Shown here: positions 7,129-15,605 of the stretch, one piece after another
Layout of the letters: every line of letters begins with the position of its first letter
Position numbering within the stretch: position 1 is the first letter of the stretch
Origin: CAIZGX01 sp046048875
Lineage (GTDB): Bacteria > Bacteroidota > Bacteroidia > Flavobacteriales_D > Sanyastnellaceae
Direction: 5' to 3'
Assembly (NCBI GenBank): GCA_046048875.1
Contig: JBJOFG010000014.1
Coordinates: 62,001 to 126,000, forward strand
Length of the DNA: 64,000 nucleotides
Made by a program: the position numbers and the translations under genes
Notes under the pieces: generated by a model
The model's input: only the letters and a program-made list of their open reading frames with translations
The model's database searches: none
Told to the model about the DNA's origin: nothing

Positions 7129-8409
7129 ATGCAACAAAAACTAGCAACATATTTTGAAAGACTTTGGCCCATCTGCCGAAGCATTACTGGAAACGGACTG
7201 CGTGAATCCTTCAAGATTCTGCAAGAAATTATTCCCTTCGAATTAACTGAAGTCCTTAGCGGAACGCAAGTCCACGATTGGGAAATTCCAAAAGAATGGA
7301 ACATTCAAGACGCATACATCCTTACTCCAGATGGAAGGAAAGTTGCCGATTTCAAACTGAATAATCTGCATGTGTTAAATTACTCAACGCCGGTTGATCA
7401 AGAGGTTTCTTGGGATGAATTATCGAAACACATTTTCACCTTACCGGAACAACCGAGTGCTATTCCATATGTGACTTCGTATTACGAAGAGAAATGGGGA
7501 TTCTGCCTTTCGCACAACGAATGGAATTCTCTACCGAAAGAAGGAATGTATCGCGTGGTTATTCAATCAGAATTAACAGAAGGAAGTCTCACCTACGGTG
7601 AAGCAATACTGAAGGGCGATTCAGAAAAAGAAATTTTATTCTATTCCTACTTGTGTCACCCAAGTATGGCGAACAACGAACTCAGCGGTCCGTTGGTCCT
7701 AGCCATGCTGTATGAAAAGCTCGCCGCACTTCCACAAAGAAAATACACGTATCGATTTGTGCTTGCTCCTGAAACCATTGGATCTATTGCATACTTATCG
7801 AAGAACGGCGAAGCGTTGAAGGAAAAGCTAGAAGCGGGTTGGGTATTGACGTGTTGCGGCGATGCCGGAAAAATTCACTACAAGAATTCGCGCAGAGGCA
7901 ATGCATTGGTCGATCGAATTAGCAAACACATTTTGAATCAACTTCCGCTCGAGTGGAACGACTTAGAATTTTCTGTGGGTGGAAGCGATGAGCGTCAGTT
8001 TTGTTCTCCGGGATACAATCTCCCCATCGGCTCATTCATGCGTACACCTTATCAGCGTTATCCACAGTATCACACTTCATTAGACAATCGCGATTTCATT
8101 TCACTTCCTGCGATGGAAGAAGGAGTTGAAATTTTATTTCAAATGGTCTTGGCACTAGAGATAAACGAGACTTATGAAGCGGTAGTTCAATACGGCGAGC
8201 CGCAATTGGGCAAGCGCGGACTTTATCCAAGTGCTACGCTGCCAAACACCGATCAGCGTCAAATGGTTCACAACATGATGCACCTCATCAATTGGTCAGA
8301 CGGTGAGCACGATTTGTTAAGCATAGCTGAAAAAAAAGGAACCGCTATGTTTAATTTTGCCCCATTGGCTAAACTTTGTGAAGAGAAGGGTGTTCTCAGA
8401 AGGAAATAA
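7129..8409 (+). CDS. DUF4910 (M28-like aminopeptidase-fold) protein
   Basis: This 426-residue protein belongs to the DUF2172/DUF4910 family: an N-terminal region with WPICRSITGNGLRESF, a central zinc-peptidase-like core with YLCHPSMANNELSGP (about residue 179) and VLAPETIGSIAYLS, a late GSDERQFCSPGYNLP motif, and a C-terminal winged-helix-like end. Members frequently sit in flagellin or surface-glycan clusters, but no reaction is established to my knowledge. The ATG at 7129 lies one base after the SDR stop. The longer frame from 7102 would overlap the SDR and is rejected. As last gene of the cassette it may act on an amide-containing sugar or on the glycan carrier; this is inference. It is soluble, with no signal peptide. 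Confidence 0.83.
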   Translation: MQQKLATYFERLWPICRSITGNGLRESFKILQEIIPFELTEVLSGTQVHDWEIPKEWNIQDAYILTPDGRKVADFKLNNLHVLNYSTPVDQEVSWDELSKHIFTLPEQPSAIPYVTSYYEEKWGFCLSHNEWNSLPKEGMYRVVIQSELTEGSLTYGEAILKGDSEKEILFYSYLCHPSMANNELSGPLVLAMLYEKLAALPQRKYTYRFVLAPETIGSIAYLSKNGEALKEKLEAGWVLTCCGDAGKIHYKNSRRGNALVDRISKHILNQLPLEWNDLEFSVGGSDERQFCSPGYNLPIGSFMRTPYQRYPQYHTSLDNRDFISLPAMEEGVEILFQMVLALEINETYEAVVQYGEPQLGKRGLYPSATLPNTDQRQMVHNMMHLINWSDGEHDLLSIAEKKGTAMFNFAPLAKLCEEKGVLRRK

Positions 8410-8422
8410 CCCATTTGAATTG

Positions 8423-8430
8423 TACATTTG
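8423..8430 (+). promoter_or_regulatory. TACATTTG -7 element before the PGI/PMI gene
   Basis: A perfect TAnnTTTG match lies 18 bases before ATG 8449, just downstream of the DUF4910 stop. It suggests that the isomerase starts its own transcription unit. No good -33 TTG is seen. Confidence 0.5.
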
Positions 8431-8448
8431 CATCTTAAATTTTTTAAA

Positions 8449-9432
8449 ATGAAATCATTAGTAGAAGCTTTTCCAACACATTTGAAAGAAGCTTTGGCCA
8501 TTGGTCAAAGCGCAACATTCACAAACACCGACAAACAATTTGAAAACATTGTCATCTCTGGTTTAGGAGGTTCAGGTATTGGTGGAAAGATTGTTTCTCA
8601 ATTGGTGGCTGATGATTGTTGCTTGCCAATCCTGTGCACGAACGACTATGTTCTTCCTGCATTCGTAGGCCCTAAGACATTGGTTATTATCTCCAGCTAT
8701 AGCGGAGAAACCGAAGAAACAGTTGCAGCATACAACGAAGCGAAAGCAAAAGGTGCTACTATTTCTTGCATCACAAGCGGAGGAAAAATAGCGGCAGCTG
8801 CTGCAGCAGACGGATACAATTGCATTATTATTCCTGGTGGAAAGCCTCCAAGAAGTATGTTCGGATACAGCTCTGTTCAAGTGTTGTTCACGTTGAAAGC
8901 TTACGGAATTTACAACGGTAATTTCGAAGCAGAAATCAGCAATTCAATCGATTTGATTCATGCTGAAATCGCGAACATTCGCATAGAAACTAAATCAATT
9001 GCTGAGAAAATTGTTTCTCGCATTCCAATTTTATACAGCGAAGCAAGCTATGAAGGCGTTGCTATTCGTTGGAGACAACAAATCAACGAGAACTCGAAAA
9101 TGCTATGCTGGCACCACGTTTTCCCTGAAATGAACCACAACGAATTGGTGGGTTGGACAGGCGGAGACAACCGAGTTGCGGTGTTGATGCTTCGCACAGA
9201 AGACGATCACAAGCGTTCACAAATTCGCATGGACATCTGCAAGAAATTGATGGCTGAGAAGTGTGATACCATCATTGAAATTCACGCCAAAGGTTCAAGT
9301 AGACTAGAAAGAGCATATTACTTGATTCACTTGGGCGACTGGTTAAGCATTGATTTAGCTGAATTGCGCAACGAAGACGCAACAGCTATTCCAGCAATTA
9401 TCTTCTTGAAAAACGAGCTTTCGAAAATATGA
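8449..9432 (+). CDS. Bifunctional phosphoglucose/phosphomannose isomerase
   Basis: This 327-residue SIS-domain isomerase interconverts glucose-6-P or mannose-6-P with fructose-6-P and supplies hexose phosphates for glycolysis and glycan precursors. It has the first SIS motif ISGLGGSGIGGK (about residue 32), the phosphosugar loop SSYSGETEETVA (about 83), and the diagnostic MNHNELVGW (about 227) that carries the catalytic His/Glu of the bifunctional PGI/PMI family. The ATG at 8449 is chosen because a promoter-like TACATTTG occupies the region of the longer frame. The stop overlaps the lipB start as ATGA, so the two form an operon. Length is normal for the family. Confidence 0.9.
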   Translation: MKSLVEAFPTHLKEALAIGQSATFTNTDKQFENIVISGLGGSGIGGKIVSQLVADDCCLPILCTNDYVLPAFVGPKTLVIISSYSGETEETVAAYNEAKAKGATISCITSGGKIAAAAAADGYNCIIIPGGKPPRSMFGYSSVQVLFTLKAYGIYNGNFEAEISNSIDLIHAEIANIRIETKSIAEKIVSRIPILYSEASYEGVAIRWRQQINENSKMLCWHHVFPEMNHNELVGWTGGDNRVAVLMLRTEDDHKRSQIRMDICKKLMAEKCDTIIEIHAKGSSRLERAYYLIHLGDWLSIDLAELRNEDATAIPAIIFLKNELSKI

Positions 9433-10145
9433 GCAAACCCGTTGTTTCCTTCAAAGATTTAGGGCATGCGCCTTACAAGGAGACTTGGGATTTTCAAGAA
9501 GAGTTATTTGAACGAAACGTTCAACGAAAACTTCAAAACAGATTAGAAGGAAAGGCCGACGGAGAGGGAACAGAAGATGTTCTCCTCTTCGTTGAGCATC
9601 CTCATGTCTATACGCTTGGAAAAAGCGGCGACGCCTTTCACTTGCTTGTTTCAGAAGATAAACTGAAAGAGATTGGTGCAACCTATTATCCAATCAACAG
9701 AGGCGGCGACATCACCTATCACGGTCCCGGGCAAATAGTGGGTTACCCATTGTTAGACCTCGAGCATTTCTTCACAGATATTCACAAGTACATGCGTTAC
9801 TTGGAAGAAGCCATCATTCGAACCATTGCGCATTATGGAATTGTGGGTGGAAGAATTGAAGGGCTAACGGGTGTTTGGTTAGATGTGGAAGACCCAAAGA
9901 AGTCTCGCAAAATTGCTGCTCTCGGGGTGAAATGCAGTCGTTGGTTAACCATGCATGGTTTCGCGTTCAATGTGAACACAGACTTGAATTACTTCAACTA
10001 CATAGTCCCTTGCGGAATTACTGACAAAACGGTTACTAGTTTATCAAAGGAATTGGGCCGTGAAATGGACATGGACGAAGTAAAACGCATTCTGTTGCAA
10101 GAGTTGGCGGAAGTATTTCAATTCGAATTACAAATTCAGCATTAA
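9429..10145 (+). CDS. lipB: Octanoyltransferase LipB
   Basis: This cytoplasmic enzyme (238 aa) moves octanoyl from acyl carrier protein to lipoyl domains, the first step of lipoate assembly. It shows the family signature INRGGDITYHGPGQ (about residues 89-102), the catalytic Lys in AALGVK (K168) and the acyl-thioester Cys in IVPCGITDK (C195). VLLFVEHPHVYTLGKSG is also conserved. It overlaps the isomerase by four bases, a pairing with no obvious metabolic logic. No lipA is visible nearby. Length and motifs are complete. Confidence 0.96.
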   Translation: MSKPVVSFKDLGHAPYKETWDFQEELFERNVQRKLQNRLEGKADGEGTEDVLLFVEHPHVYTLGKSGDAFHLLVSEDKLKEIGATYYPINRGGDITYHGPGQIVGYPLLDLEHFFTDIHKYMRYLEEAIIRTIAHYGIVGGRIEGLTGVWLDVEDPKKSRKIAALGVKCSRWLTMHGFAFNVNTDLNYFNYIVPCGITDKTVTSLSKELGREMDMDEVKRILLQELAEVFQFELQIQH

Positions 10146-10207
10146 GTATTAAAATTCCAAAGTGAATATCGTGCGGTTCATGACCGTGCGAATCGTTCTG
10201 TAAACCT

Positions 10208-10215
10208 TACATTTG
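10208..10215 (+). promoter_or_regulatory. TACATTTG -7 element of terC, four bases before ATG
   Basis: A perfect TAnnTTTG match ends four bases before the terC start codon at 10220, predicting an mRNA with little or no leader. A small imperfect dyad (CGGT-TCATG-ACCG, 10174-10186) lies upstream and no clear -33 TTG is present. Confidence 0.6.
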
Positions 10216-10219
10216 TAGT

Positions 10220-10987
10220 ATGGAAGCATTTTTCTCGGCGTTCACAACCCTGCAAGGGTGGATAGATTTATTCACGCTTATCATAATGGAGATTGTCTTG
10301 GGTATAGACAACATCATTTTCATAGCCATTGTCACTGGATTTTTATCAACGAAATCGGATCAAACCAAGGCCCGAAGATTGGGACTTTCTTTCGCCTTGG
10401 TTTTTCGTATTGCTTTGCTTTTTACGCTTTCCTATTTGGCGCACTTGCAAGAACCGTTTTTCACATTAGCAAGTTTTCCAGTTTCTGGAAGAGGCGTAGT
10501 CTTGTTGGCTGGAGGACTGTTCTTGATAATCAAAACGTCAAATGAGATTCGACACAAATTTTTAATTGCAGACAACGAAGAATCAGAGAAATCGAGAAAG
10601 ATCAATTTGTTTCAAGCCATTATTCAAATCACGATTATCGATATTGTTTTCTCTTTCGATTCAATCATCACGGCTGTTGGTTTAGTAGACCATGTACCTA
10701 TTATGGTCGTAGCAGTTGTTATTGCCATGTTTGTGATGCTTGCTTTTGCTCCATACGTGAGTGCGTTCATTGAGAAATATCCAACATTGAAGATGTTGGC
10801 ATTGGTTTTCTTAATCGTTATCGGATTGAATCTGGTTGCTGAGGCTTGTGAAAGTGCTCACTTGATTCATATTCCGGAATATGTAAACGTTAAAATGTAT
10901 TCCTACGTTGCGTTCGCTTTCGCTCTAACCGTTGAGCTGTTGAACATTCGTTTGCATCACGTGAAGGAACGCAAAGGGAAAGCATGA
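10220..10987 (+). CDS. TerC-family integral membrane protein
   Basis: This 255-residue polytopic membrane protein of the TerC/YgjT family has about seven hydrophobic segments. The two conserved acidic motifs are present: EIVLGIDNIIFIAIV (about residue 24) and IDIVFSFDSIITAVGL (about residue 143), whose aspartates are thought to bind metal. Relatives are implicated in tellurite resistance and in manganese or calcium handling, including metal loading of secreted proteins. The ORF starts four bases after a promoter element and overlaps the next gene by four bases (ATGA). The substrate cannot be specified from sequence alone. Confidence 0.9.
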   Translation: MEAFFSAFTTLQGWIDLFTLIIMEIVLGIDNIIFIAIVTGFLSTKSDQTKARRLGLSFALVFRIALLFTLSYLAHLQEPFFTLASFPVSGRGVVLLAGGLFLIIKTSNEIRHKFLIADNEESEKSRKINLFQAIIQITIIDIVFSFDSIITAVGLVDHVPIMVVAVVIAMFVMLAFAPYVSAFIEKYPTLKMLALVFLIVIGLNLVAEACESAHLIHIPEYVNVKMYSYVAFAFALTVELLNIRLHHVKERKGKA

Positions 10988-11568
10988 TCATCATTCAAAA
11001 TACTCTCGTTAGCGAAGACCTGTTCGAAGAACATTTTGTTTGCGATCTTTCAGCCTGCAAAGGAGTTTGCTGTGTGGAAGGTGACAGTGGAGCACCCATA
11101 GAACAAGACGAAATTCCAATTTTAGAGCAAGAATGGGAAAGTGCAAAACCCTATATGGTTCCAGAGGGTATTGCTGCTATTGAAAGAGATGGACTTTATC
11201 AAGTTGATGAAGATGGCGACATTGTCACTACGCTCGTTTCAGATAAAGGCGCTTGTGCATTCGTTCATTACAGTGAAGATGGAACGGCCTTGTGTGCCTT
11301 AGAGACCGCTTGGAAGGCAGGCGAGTCGAAATTCAGAAAACCAATCTCTTGTCATTTGTATCCCATTCGACTAACAAAGTTGGCAGATTATGTCGGATTG
11401 AATTATCACCGTTGGCCCATTTGCGCGCCTGCATGCGAGTGTGGATCGAAATTACAAGTTCCAGTGTACCGCTTTTTAAAAGATGCAATTACAACGAAGT
11501 TTGGTGAAACGTATTTTCAAGAATTAGACGAACATTACCGAGCATGGAAGGCACAAAGAGAAGCGTAA
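10984..11568 (+). CDS. DUF3109 cysteine-cluster protein
   Basis: This 194-residue protein has the DUF3109 cysteine arrangement: CDLSACKGVCCVEGD near the N-terminus, GACAF at about residue 90, CALE at about 103, KPISCHLYPIR at about 120 and WPICAPACECG at about 142. The distribution of eight or more cysteines suggests an iron-sulfur or zinc cluster similar to YkgJ-type proteins. No signal peptide is seen. It is translationally coupled to terC and overlaps the start of the OmpA-like gene by 25 bases. The function is unknown; coupling with TerC may point to metal homeostasis. Confidence 0.85.
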   Translation: MIIIQNTLVSEDLFEEHFVCDLSACKGVCCVEGDSGAPIEQDEIPILEQEWESAKPYMVPEGIAAIERDGLYQVDEDGDIVTTLVSDKGACAFVHYSEDGTALCALETAWKAGESKFRKPISCHLYPIRLTKLADYVGLNYHRWPICAPACECGSKLQVPVYRFLKDAITTKFGETYFQELDEHYRAWKAQREA

Positions 11569-13097
11569 TTCTTTTTCTTTTATTCTTTTTTTCCGCTCCT
11601 GTTTTCTCGCAGGAATGGGTGCAGGTGAATTGTGTTTTCAATACAGAAAATGGCGATTTACTTTCTGATTATAGAGAAGGGACTATGCTTGTTGTAAGTA
11701 ATCGATTGAAGCAATCGTATGGGCAGGGCACCATGCAAACCACTCGCATCAATCGATTGCATAAAGTTGATTTATTTACCGATCGAGAAGAGACGTTTTT
11801 TCCAAAAGATTGGAATTTCGACGAAGGAGTATCGTGCTTTGGAGATAACAAGAGTGAATTGTTTTTTCAAACTGAATTAGACGAGCGAGGAACGCTATCG
11901 AAATCGTACAAAATATTTCTTTGGGATTCTTCTTTAACGTTTAAAAGTGTGGGGATGCCTGTTGAAATGTCCGGAAACAAAGGTGAAAGCAATTTTGATA
12001 ATATAAACCCCACATACGACCCAATAGAAAAACTATTGATTTTTTCGAGCAATCGCCCGGGTGGTTTTGGTGCACATGATTTGTACGGTTGTTATCGCAT
12101 TGGAGAGGGTTGGGGACCTGTTTTCAATTTGGGTGCGGGTGTGAATTCTTCAGACAATGAACTAGGCGCTACAATCTTTCGAGGCACGCTTTATTTTTCA
12201 AGAATGGGTCTACAAGACAACTTAAAAATGACTCTTTATTCATCGACTGCAAAGGACGCTTTTCAATCGTCAACAAAACTCCCATTTCCATTCAATACTG
12301 AAAAAGGTGATGCATTTAAGATAGTGTTTGTTTCTGAGCATGAGGCTTACGTTTCGCGTGAGCAACAAATTGAGCGATACATTCTACCACAAAAAACGAA
12401 ACAGGTTCAATTTAGATTGAAGGAGGGAACGCGAGTATTGCCTAACATCGGCTTATCAGTTGTTTCTGTTGGAAACGGAGAACGTTCTGAGTTGAAGTCC
12501 AATACTGAAGGGTTAACGGCACTTTTCAGTATGTCGTTAGAAACGAAATACAAGGTGAGCATTCAAGAAAAAGATTGGGAGCTTTTAAAAGTAACCGGGA
12601 ATGGCAAGGGCTATAAGGCAGAGCTAATCGATGAATTCGGAAACATTATTCGCGTGTTTAAATTCGATGCGAATGGAAATATCCAATTTGAACTTCTTGA
12701 TTTTGTATATACGAATCTGACTTTTTTGGAAGAGATAGATCGGAGTGTTTTGAATGTTTCGAATGTTGGAACTTCTTCTTTCGCATCCGTTTCAATTAAA
12801 AAGTTTTTCTTTCCCGTGAATGAAAGTGCGCTAAGCGATATTCAAAAAATTGATCTTCGAAATTGGTTGAAGGATCAAGTAAATTCAACATTCACCATCA
12901 GTGGATTTGCGAGCGCCGATGGAAGCGCTAAGCGAAATCGTGAATTAGCAAATGCTAGAATTCAATCCACCAAGCAATGGCTATTGACCAACGGAATTCC
13001 AGAAAAGAATATCAAAATTAAAGTCATTGGAATAAACGAAATCGGAGAGAAGGGAAGACGTGTAGAGCTTGAAGCCTTTCCATTATCTTCGCATTAA
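11544..13097 (+). CDS. OmpA-family outer-membrane protein with PD40-like propeller region
   Basis: This 517-residue exported protein begins with a signal peptide (KRSVILFLLFFFSAPVFSQ). The middle contains PD40/WD40-like beta-propeller motifs, including IFSSNRPGGFGAHDLYGC at about residue 170. The C-terminal 100 residues form an OmpA peptidoglycan-binding domain, with FFPVNESALSDIQKIDL and ISGFASADGSAKRNRELANARI. This architecture is common in Bacteroidota next to gliding and T9SS functions (PorE/SprF-type envelope proteins), where it links the outer membrane to peptidoglycan. The start lies within the end of the DUF3109 gene, and the signal peptide follows directly, which supports it. The region between propeller and OmpA domain is a likely carboxypeptidase-like regulatory fold. 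Confidence 0.85.
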   Translation: MEGTKRSVILFLLFFFSAPVFSQEWVQVNCVFNTENGDLLSDYREGTMLVVSNRLKQSYGQGTMQTTRINRLHKVDLFTDREETFFPKDWNFDEGVSCFGDNKSELFFQTELDERGTLSKSYKIFLWDSSLTFKSVGMPVEMSGNKGESNFDNINPTYDPIEKLLIFSSNRPGGFGAHDLYGCYRIGEGWGPVFNLGAGVNSSDNELGATIFRGTLYFSRMGLQDNLKMTLYSSTAKDAFQSSTKLPFPFNTEKGDAFKIVFVSEHEAYVSREQQIERYILPQKTKQVQFRLKEGTRVLPNIGLSVVSVGNGERSELKSNTEGLTALFSMSLETKYKVSIQEKDWELLKVTGNGKGYKAELIDEFGNIIRVFKFDANGNIQFELLDFVYTNLTFLEEIDRSVLNVSNVGTSSFASVSIKKFFFPVNESALSDIQKIDLRNWLKDQVNSTFTISGFASADGSAKRNRELANARIQSTKQWLLTNGIPEKNIKIKVIGINEIGEKGRRVELEAFPLSSH

Positions 13098-13111
13098 CAA
13101 CACGAAAAATA

Positions 13112-13660
13112 ATGTTTGAAAAACTATTTCCAAATCGAGAATTAAGAACTGTAAAAGGAAAACTTGTTGAAAGTGGAACTTCTCATTTAGACGGTCAAGA
13201 GGACAAAGGCGCTCAGCGTTGGGTGAAAGTGAACGGTGAAGTAATCACCCGTGTGAGCGACGGATTGTACCATGCGCAGTGGGATGATGAAGTCGTTGTT
13301 GTTTGTGATGCCTGCAACTACATGGTAGGCTATTGGAATTTCACGAAAGGTTCTGGAAGTGATCCGAATTACTCTGCCTCTATAGGTTCAACTGCTTTGG
13401 TAACATTGATCGTTTTAGCCTCAATGCTTTTCAATTTCATTCCAATGCATGATCCGCAGAAGGGAGACATCATTACTTCTTTCTACAATTACATTTGGAA
13501 AGATGAGTTTTTTGTAGCGCATTGGTGGGCTACTGCTTCTATCATTGGTGTGTTCGGTTTGTATGGGTTTATTTGGACGCCGATTTACGCTATTGGTCAT
13601 GTGAAGCGCGAACGTCAGGCAGCTGCTATGTTAGCGCCACATAGAAACATTGTCGAGTGA
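13112..13660 (+). CDS. Uncharacterised membrane protein (182 aa)
   Basis: I do not recognise a family. The N-terminal 85 residues look soluble and beta-rich (LYHAQWDDEVVVVCDACNYM), with a CDAC pair. Two hydrophobic segments follow at about residues 90-113 (STALVTLIVLASMLFNFI) and 143-163 (ATASIIGVFGLYGFIW), separated by a charged/aromatic loop. The C-terminus is basic (HVKRERQAAAML). It starts 14 bases after the OmpA-like gene and overlaps the DUF72 gene by four bases, so it is part of the same operon. A membrane-associated role is all the sequence supports. Confidence 0.75.
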   Translation: MFEKLFPNRELRTVKGKLVESGTSHLDGQEDKGAQRWVKVNGEVITRVSDGLYHAQWDDEVVVVCDACNYMVGYWNFTKGSGSDPNYSASIGSTALVTLIVLASMLFNFIPMHDPQKGDIITSFYNYIWKDEFFVAHWWATASIIGVFGLYGFIWTPIYAIGHVKRERQAAAMLAPHRNIVE

Positions 13661-14499
13661 AATTCGGAAAGTTAGATAACGTAGATCATCTTAATTTTTC
13701 ACTAGACGTCCCCCATCAAGATTATTCATTTTTACCGAATGAACGTTCGGGTGATTTGGAAATCATTGTTGGAGGAACTGTTTGGGGAGTTCCACAGTGG
13801 AAGGGAGTTCATTTTCCGGCGAAAGCAAAACCCTCAGAATTTCTTTTTCATTATTCCAGATTGTTTCCGTGCATTGAATTCAACGGGTCTCATTATCGAA
13901 CTCCGCCGGTTGCTCAAGTAGCGAAGTGGGTAGAACAAGTGCCTTCGAATTTTTTATTCTGTCCGAAGTTTCCTCAGAGTGTTTCTCATTGGCGACAGTT
14001 TCAGAACTGCGAGCGTGAGACCGATTTGTTCATTGAGGCGTTGTTTGCTTTTGGGAAAAATTTGGGTACAACGTTCATTCAACTTCCTCCACATTACAGT
14101 CCATCGAAGGCAGAACCGTTGTTGCGTTATTTGGAAAAACTTCCAACAGATGTTCGGTACTCTGTGGAAATGAGGCATCCCGATTGGTTTGTTGGAAATG
14201 TCTTAGAAGAGTATGCGAATGAATTAAAAAAGTTGAAAGTTGGATTAATTGTTTGCGATACTGCCGGGAGAAGAGATGCAGTGCATATGCGATTAACCAG
14301 TGATGAGTTGGTGGTACGTTTTGGAGGAAATGATCTTCAGGTTAGTGATGAAATTCGCATGCGACAATGGATTCAGCAGTTGAAGGCGTGGGAAAAAATT
14401 GGTTTGAAGAAATGTTATTTTTGGATTCACCAGCCTGAAAGTTTGCATACGGTTGAGACGATGCAGCTGTTCAATGAAATAATTTCAGATTATAAATAG
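13657..14499 (+). CDS. DUF72 TIM-barrel protein
   Basis: This 280-residue protein is a DUF72 (YecE-like) member. Diagnostic stretches are IIVGGTVWGVPQWKG, the CIEFNGSHYRTP motif at about residue 72, FLFCPKFPQSVSHWR at about 100, the YSVEMRHPDWF block at about 168 and the late YFWIHQPE. The family has a TIM-barrel fold and its biochemical function is not established. Translation starts at GTG 13657 inside a GTGA overlap with the preceding stop, which indicates coupling. The 3' end overlaps that of the convergent anmK gene by ten bases. Nothing appears truncated. Confidence 0.9.
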   Translation: MKFGKLDNVDHLNFSLDVPHQDYSFLPNERSGDLEIIVGGTVWGVPQWKGVHFPAKAKPSEFLFHYSRLFPCIEFNGSHYRTPPVAQVAKWVEQVPSNFLFCPKFPQSVSHWRQFQNCERETDLFIEALFAFGKNLGTTFIQLPPHYSPSKAEPLLRYLEKLPTDVRYSVEMRHPDWFVGNVLEEYANELKKLKVGLIVCDTAGRRDAVHMRLTSDELVVRFGGNDLQVSDEIRMRQWIQQLKAWEKIGLKKCYFWIHQPESLHTVETMQLFNEIISDYK

Positions 14500-15542
14500 A
14501 TGCAACCGCCACAGGTGTCTTTAGAGGCGCCTGTTACTTCAGAGAGTGCTGTTGGCTGTTCAGAAAGACGAAGTGCGCCTAATAGCGCGAAAATGAGCGC
14601 CTCTTTGTATTGAACGGTGTCGTTGTCAGGGACGACAACCGCCAAATCTGTTTTCGCTTGAATCGATTCAATGAGAAATGAATTGAAAGCTCCTCCGCCT
14701 GTAACCAAAACACTTCCGGTCCAACCATCGAAAATTTTTGCGATTTGAATGGCCATGTGCTCTGTACATGTCGCTAATAAATCACGAATGGTTAATTGCG
14801 ATGCGCCGAGCAAAGGAAGGAAGTGGCGTTCGAACCATTCTTTTCCTAAAGATTTGGGAAGCTCTTGCGAGTAGTAGGGAAGGGCGTTTAGTTTTTCAAG
14901 GAGATAAGTACTAACGACTCCTCGTCGAGCCATTTCTCCGTTTGCATCGAACGGATGTCCAGTTTGTTCAGCCAATAGATTCAATGCCATGTTCGCCACA
15001 CAAACATCAAAGGCATTCAGGTCACCCATGAGGGTGTATGAGACATTCGCAATTCCACCAATGTTCAAACAAAAGTCGTATTCGTTGAAGAGCAAACGGT
15101 CTCCAATGGGAACCAACGGCGCACCTTGTCCACCATGAGCCACATCTGTTGTTCTGAAATCGCAAATAGTTTTAATTCCTGCGTTTGCAGCAATGTGCGC
15201 ACCACTTCCAATTTGAACGGTAAGCGATTCACCTGGCTGGTGAAAAATGGTATGTCCATGCGAAGAAATGGCATCGGCTGAAAGACTTCGTTCTTCTAAA
15301 AAACGTTTGACTTGTTTTCCAGAATAAATTCCAAAGTCAACATTCAACTGCGCCAATTCAAGTGCAGACATTTTGTGCGCTCTTCGAAAAATATCACGCC
15401 ACGAGGCGTCGTAAACTACCGTTTCTGCCGCAACAATTTCGTACTCCCACTTTTCATTATTGAACGAAAGGTCACAAAGCGCAATGTCCAATCCATCTAG
15501 ACTGGTTCCACTCATGAGTCCAACAATTCGAAAGGTTTCCAT
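14490..15542 (-). CDS. anmK: Anhydro-N-acetylmuramic acid kinase AnmK
   Basis: This 350-residue cytoplasmic kinase hydrolyses and phosphorylates 1,6-anhydro-MurNAc to MurNAc-6-phosphate during cell-wall recycling. It starts with VGLMSGTSLDGLDIAL, the ATP-binding signature, and has SSHGHTIFHQPGES (about residue 80), TDVAHGGQGAPLVPIGD (about 125), LNIGGIANVSY (about 150) and VTGGGAFNSF near the C-terminus. The ATG at 15542 is preferred over one 45 bases upstream because a TATATTTG promoter and a terminator stem occupy that interval. The 3' end overlaps the convergent DUF72 gene by ten bases without a terminator. Confidence 0.94.
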   Translation of the reverse strand: METFRIVGLMSGTSLDGLDIALCDLSFNNEKWEYEIVAAETVVYDASWRDIFRRAHKMSALELAQLNVDFGIYSGKQVKRFLEERSLSADAISSHGHTIFHQPGESLTVQIGSGAHIAANAGIKTICDFRTTDVAHGGQGAPLVPIGDRLLFNEYDFCLNIGGIANVSYTLMGDLNAFDVCVANMALNLLAEQTGHPFDANGEMARRGVVSTYLLEKLNALPYYSQELPKSLGKEWFERHFLPLLGASQLTIRDLLATCTEHMAIQIAKIFDGWTGSVLVTGGGAFNSFLIESIQAKTDLAVVVPDNDTVQYKEALIFALLGALRLSEQPTALSEVTGASKDTCGGCIYL

Positions 15543-15549
15543 AGGGTTA

Positions 15550-15557
15550 CAAATATA
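15550..15557 (-). promoter_or_regulatory. TATATTTG -7 element of anmK
   Basis: This perfect minus-strand TAnnTTTG match ends seven bases before the anmK ATG. It begins at the last base of the terminator hairpin for the upstream gene, so terminator and promoter are physically fused. Confidence 0.6.
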
Positions 15558-15582
15558 AGAGGGCGGAATGTTCCGCCCTCTT
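15557..15582 (-). terminator. Hairpin terminator after the PLD/lamin-tail gene
   Basis: A perfect 12-bp stem (AAGAGGGCGGAA / TTCCGCCCTCTT) with a two-base centre lies 24 bases beyond the stop of the leftward gene ending at 15606. On the minus strand it runs straight into ATATTTG, part of the anmK promoter. Confidence 0.7.
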
Positions 15583-15605
15583 TTCAAACTAATTCAGTAA
15601 AGAAA

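Noticed and set aside
10258..10545. 95-residue plus-strand frame inside terC
   Set aside because: It overlaps the TerC coding sequence in another frame, and TerC has clear family motifs and a promoter.
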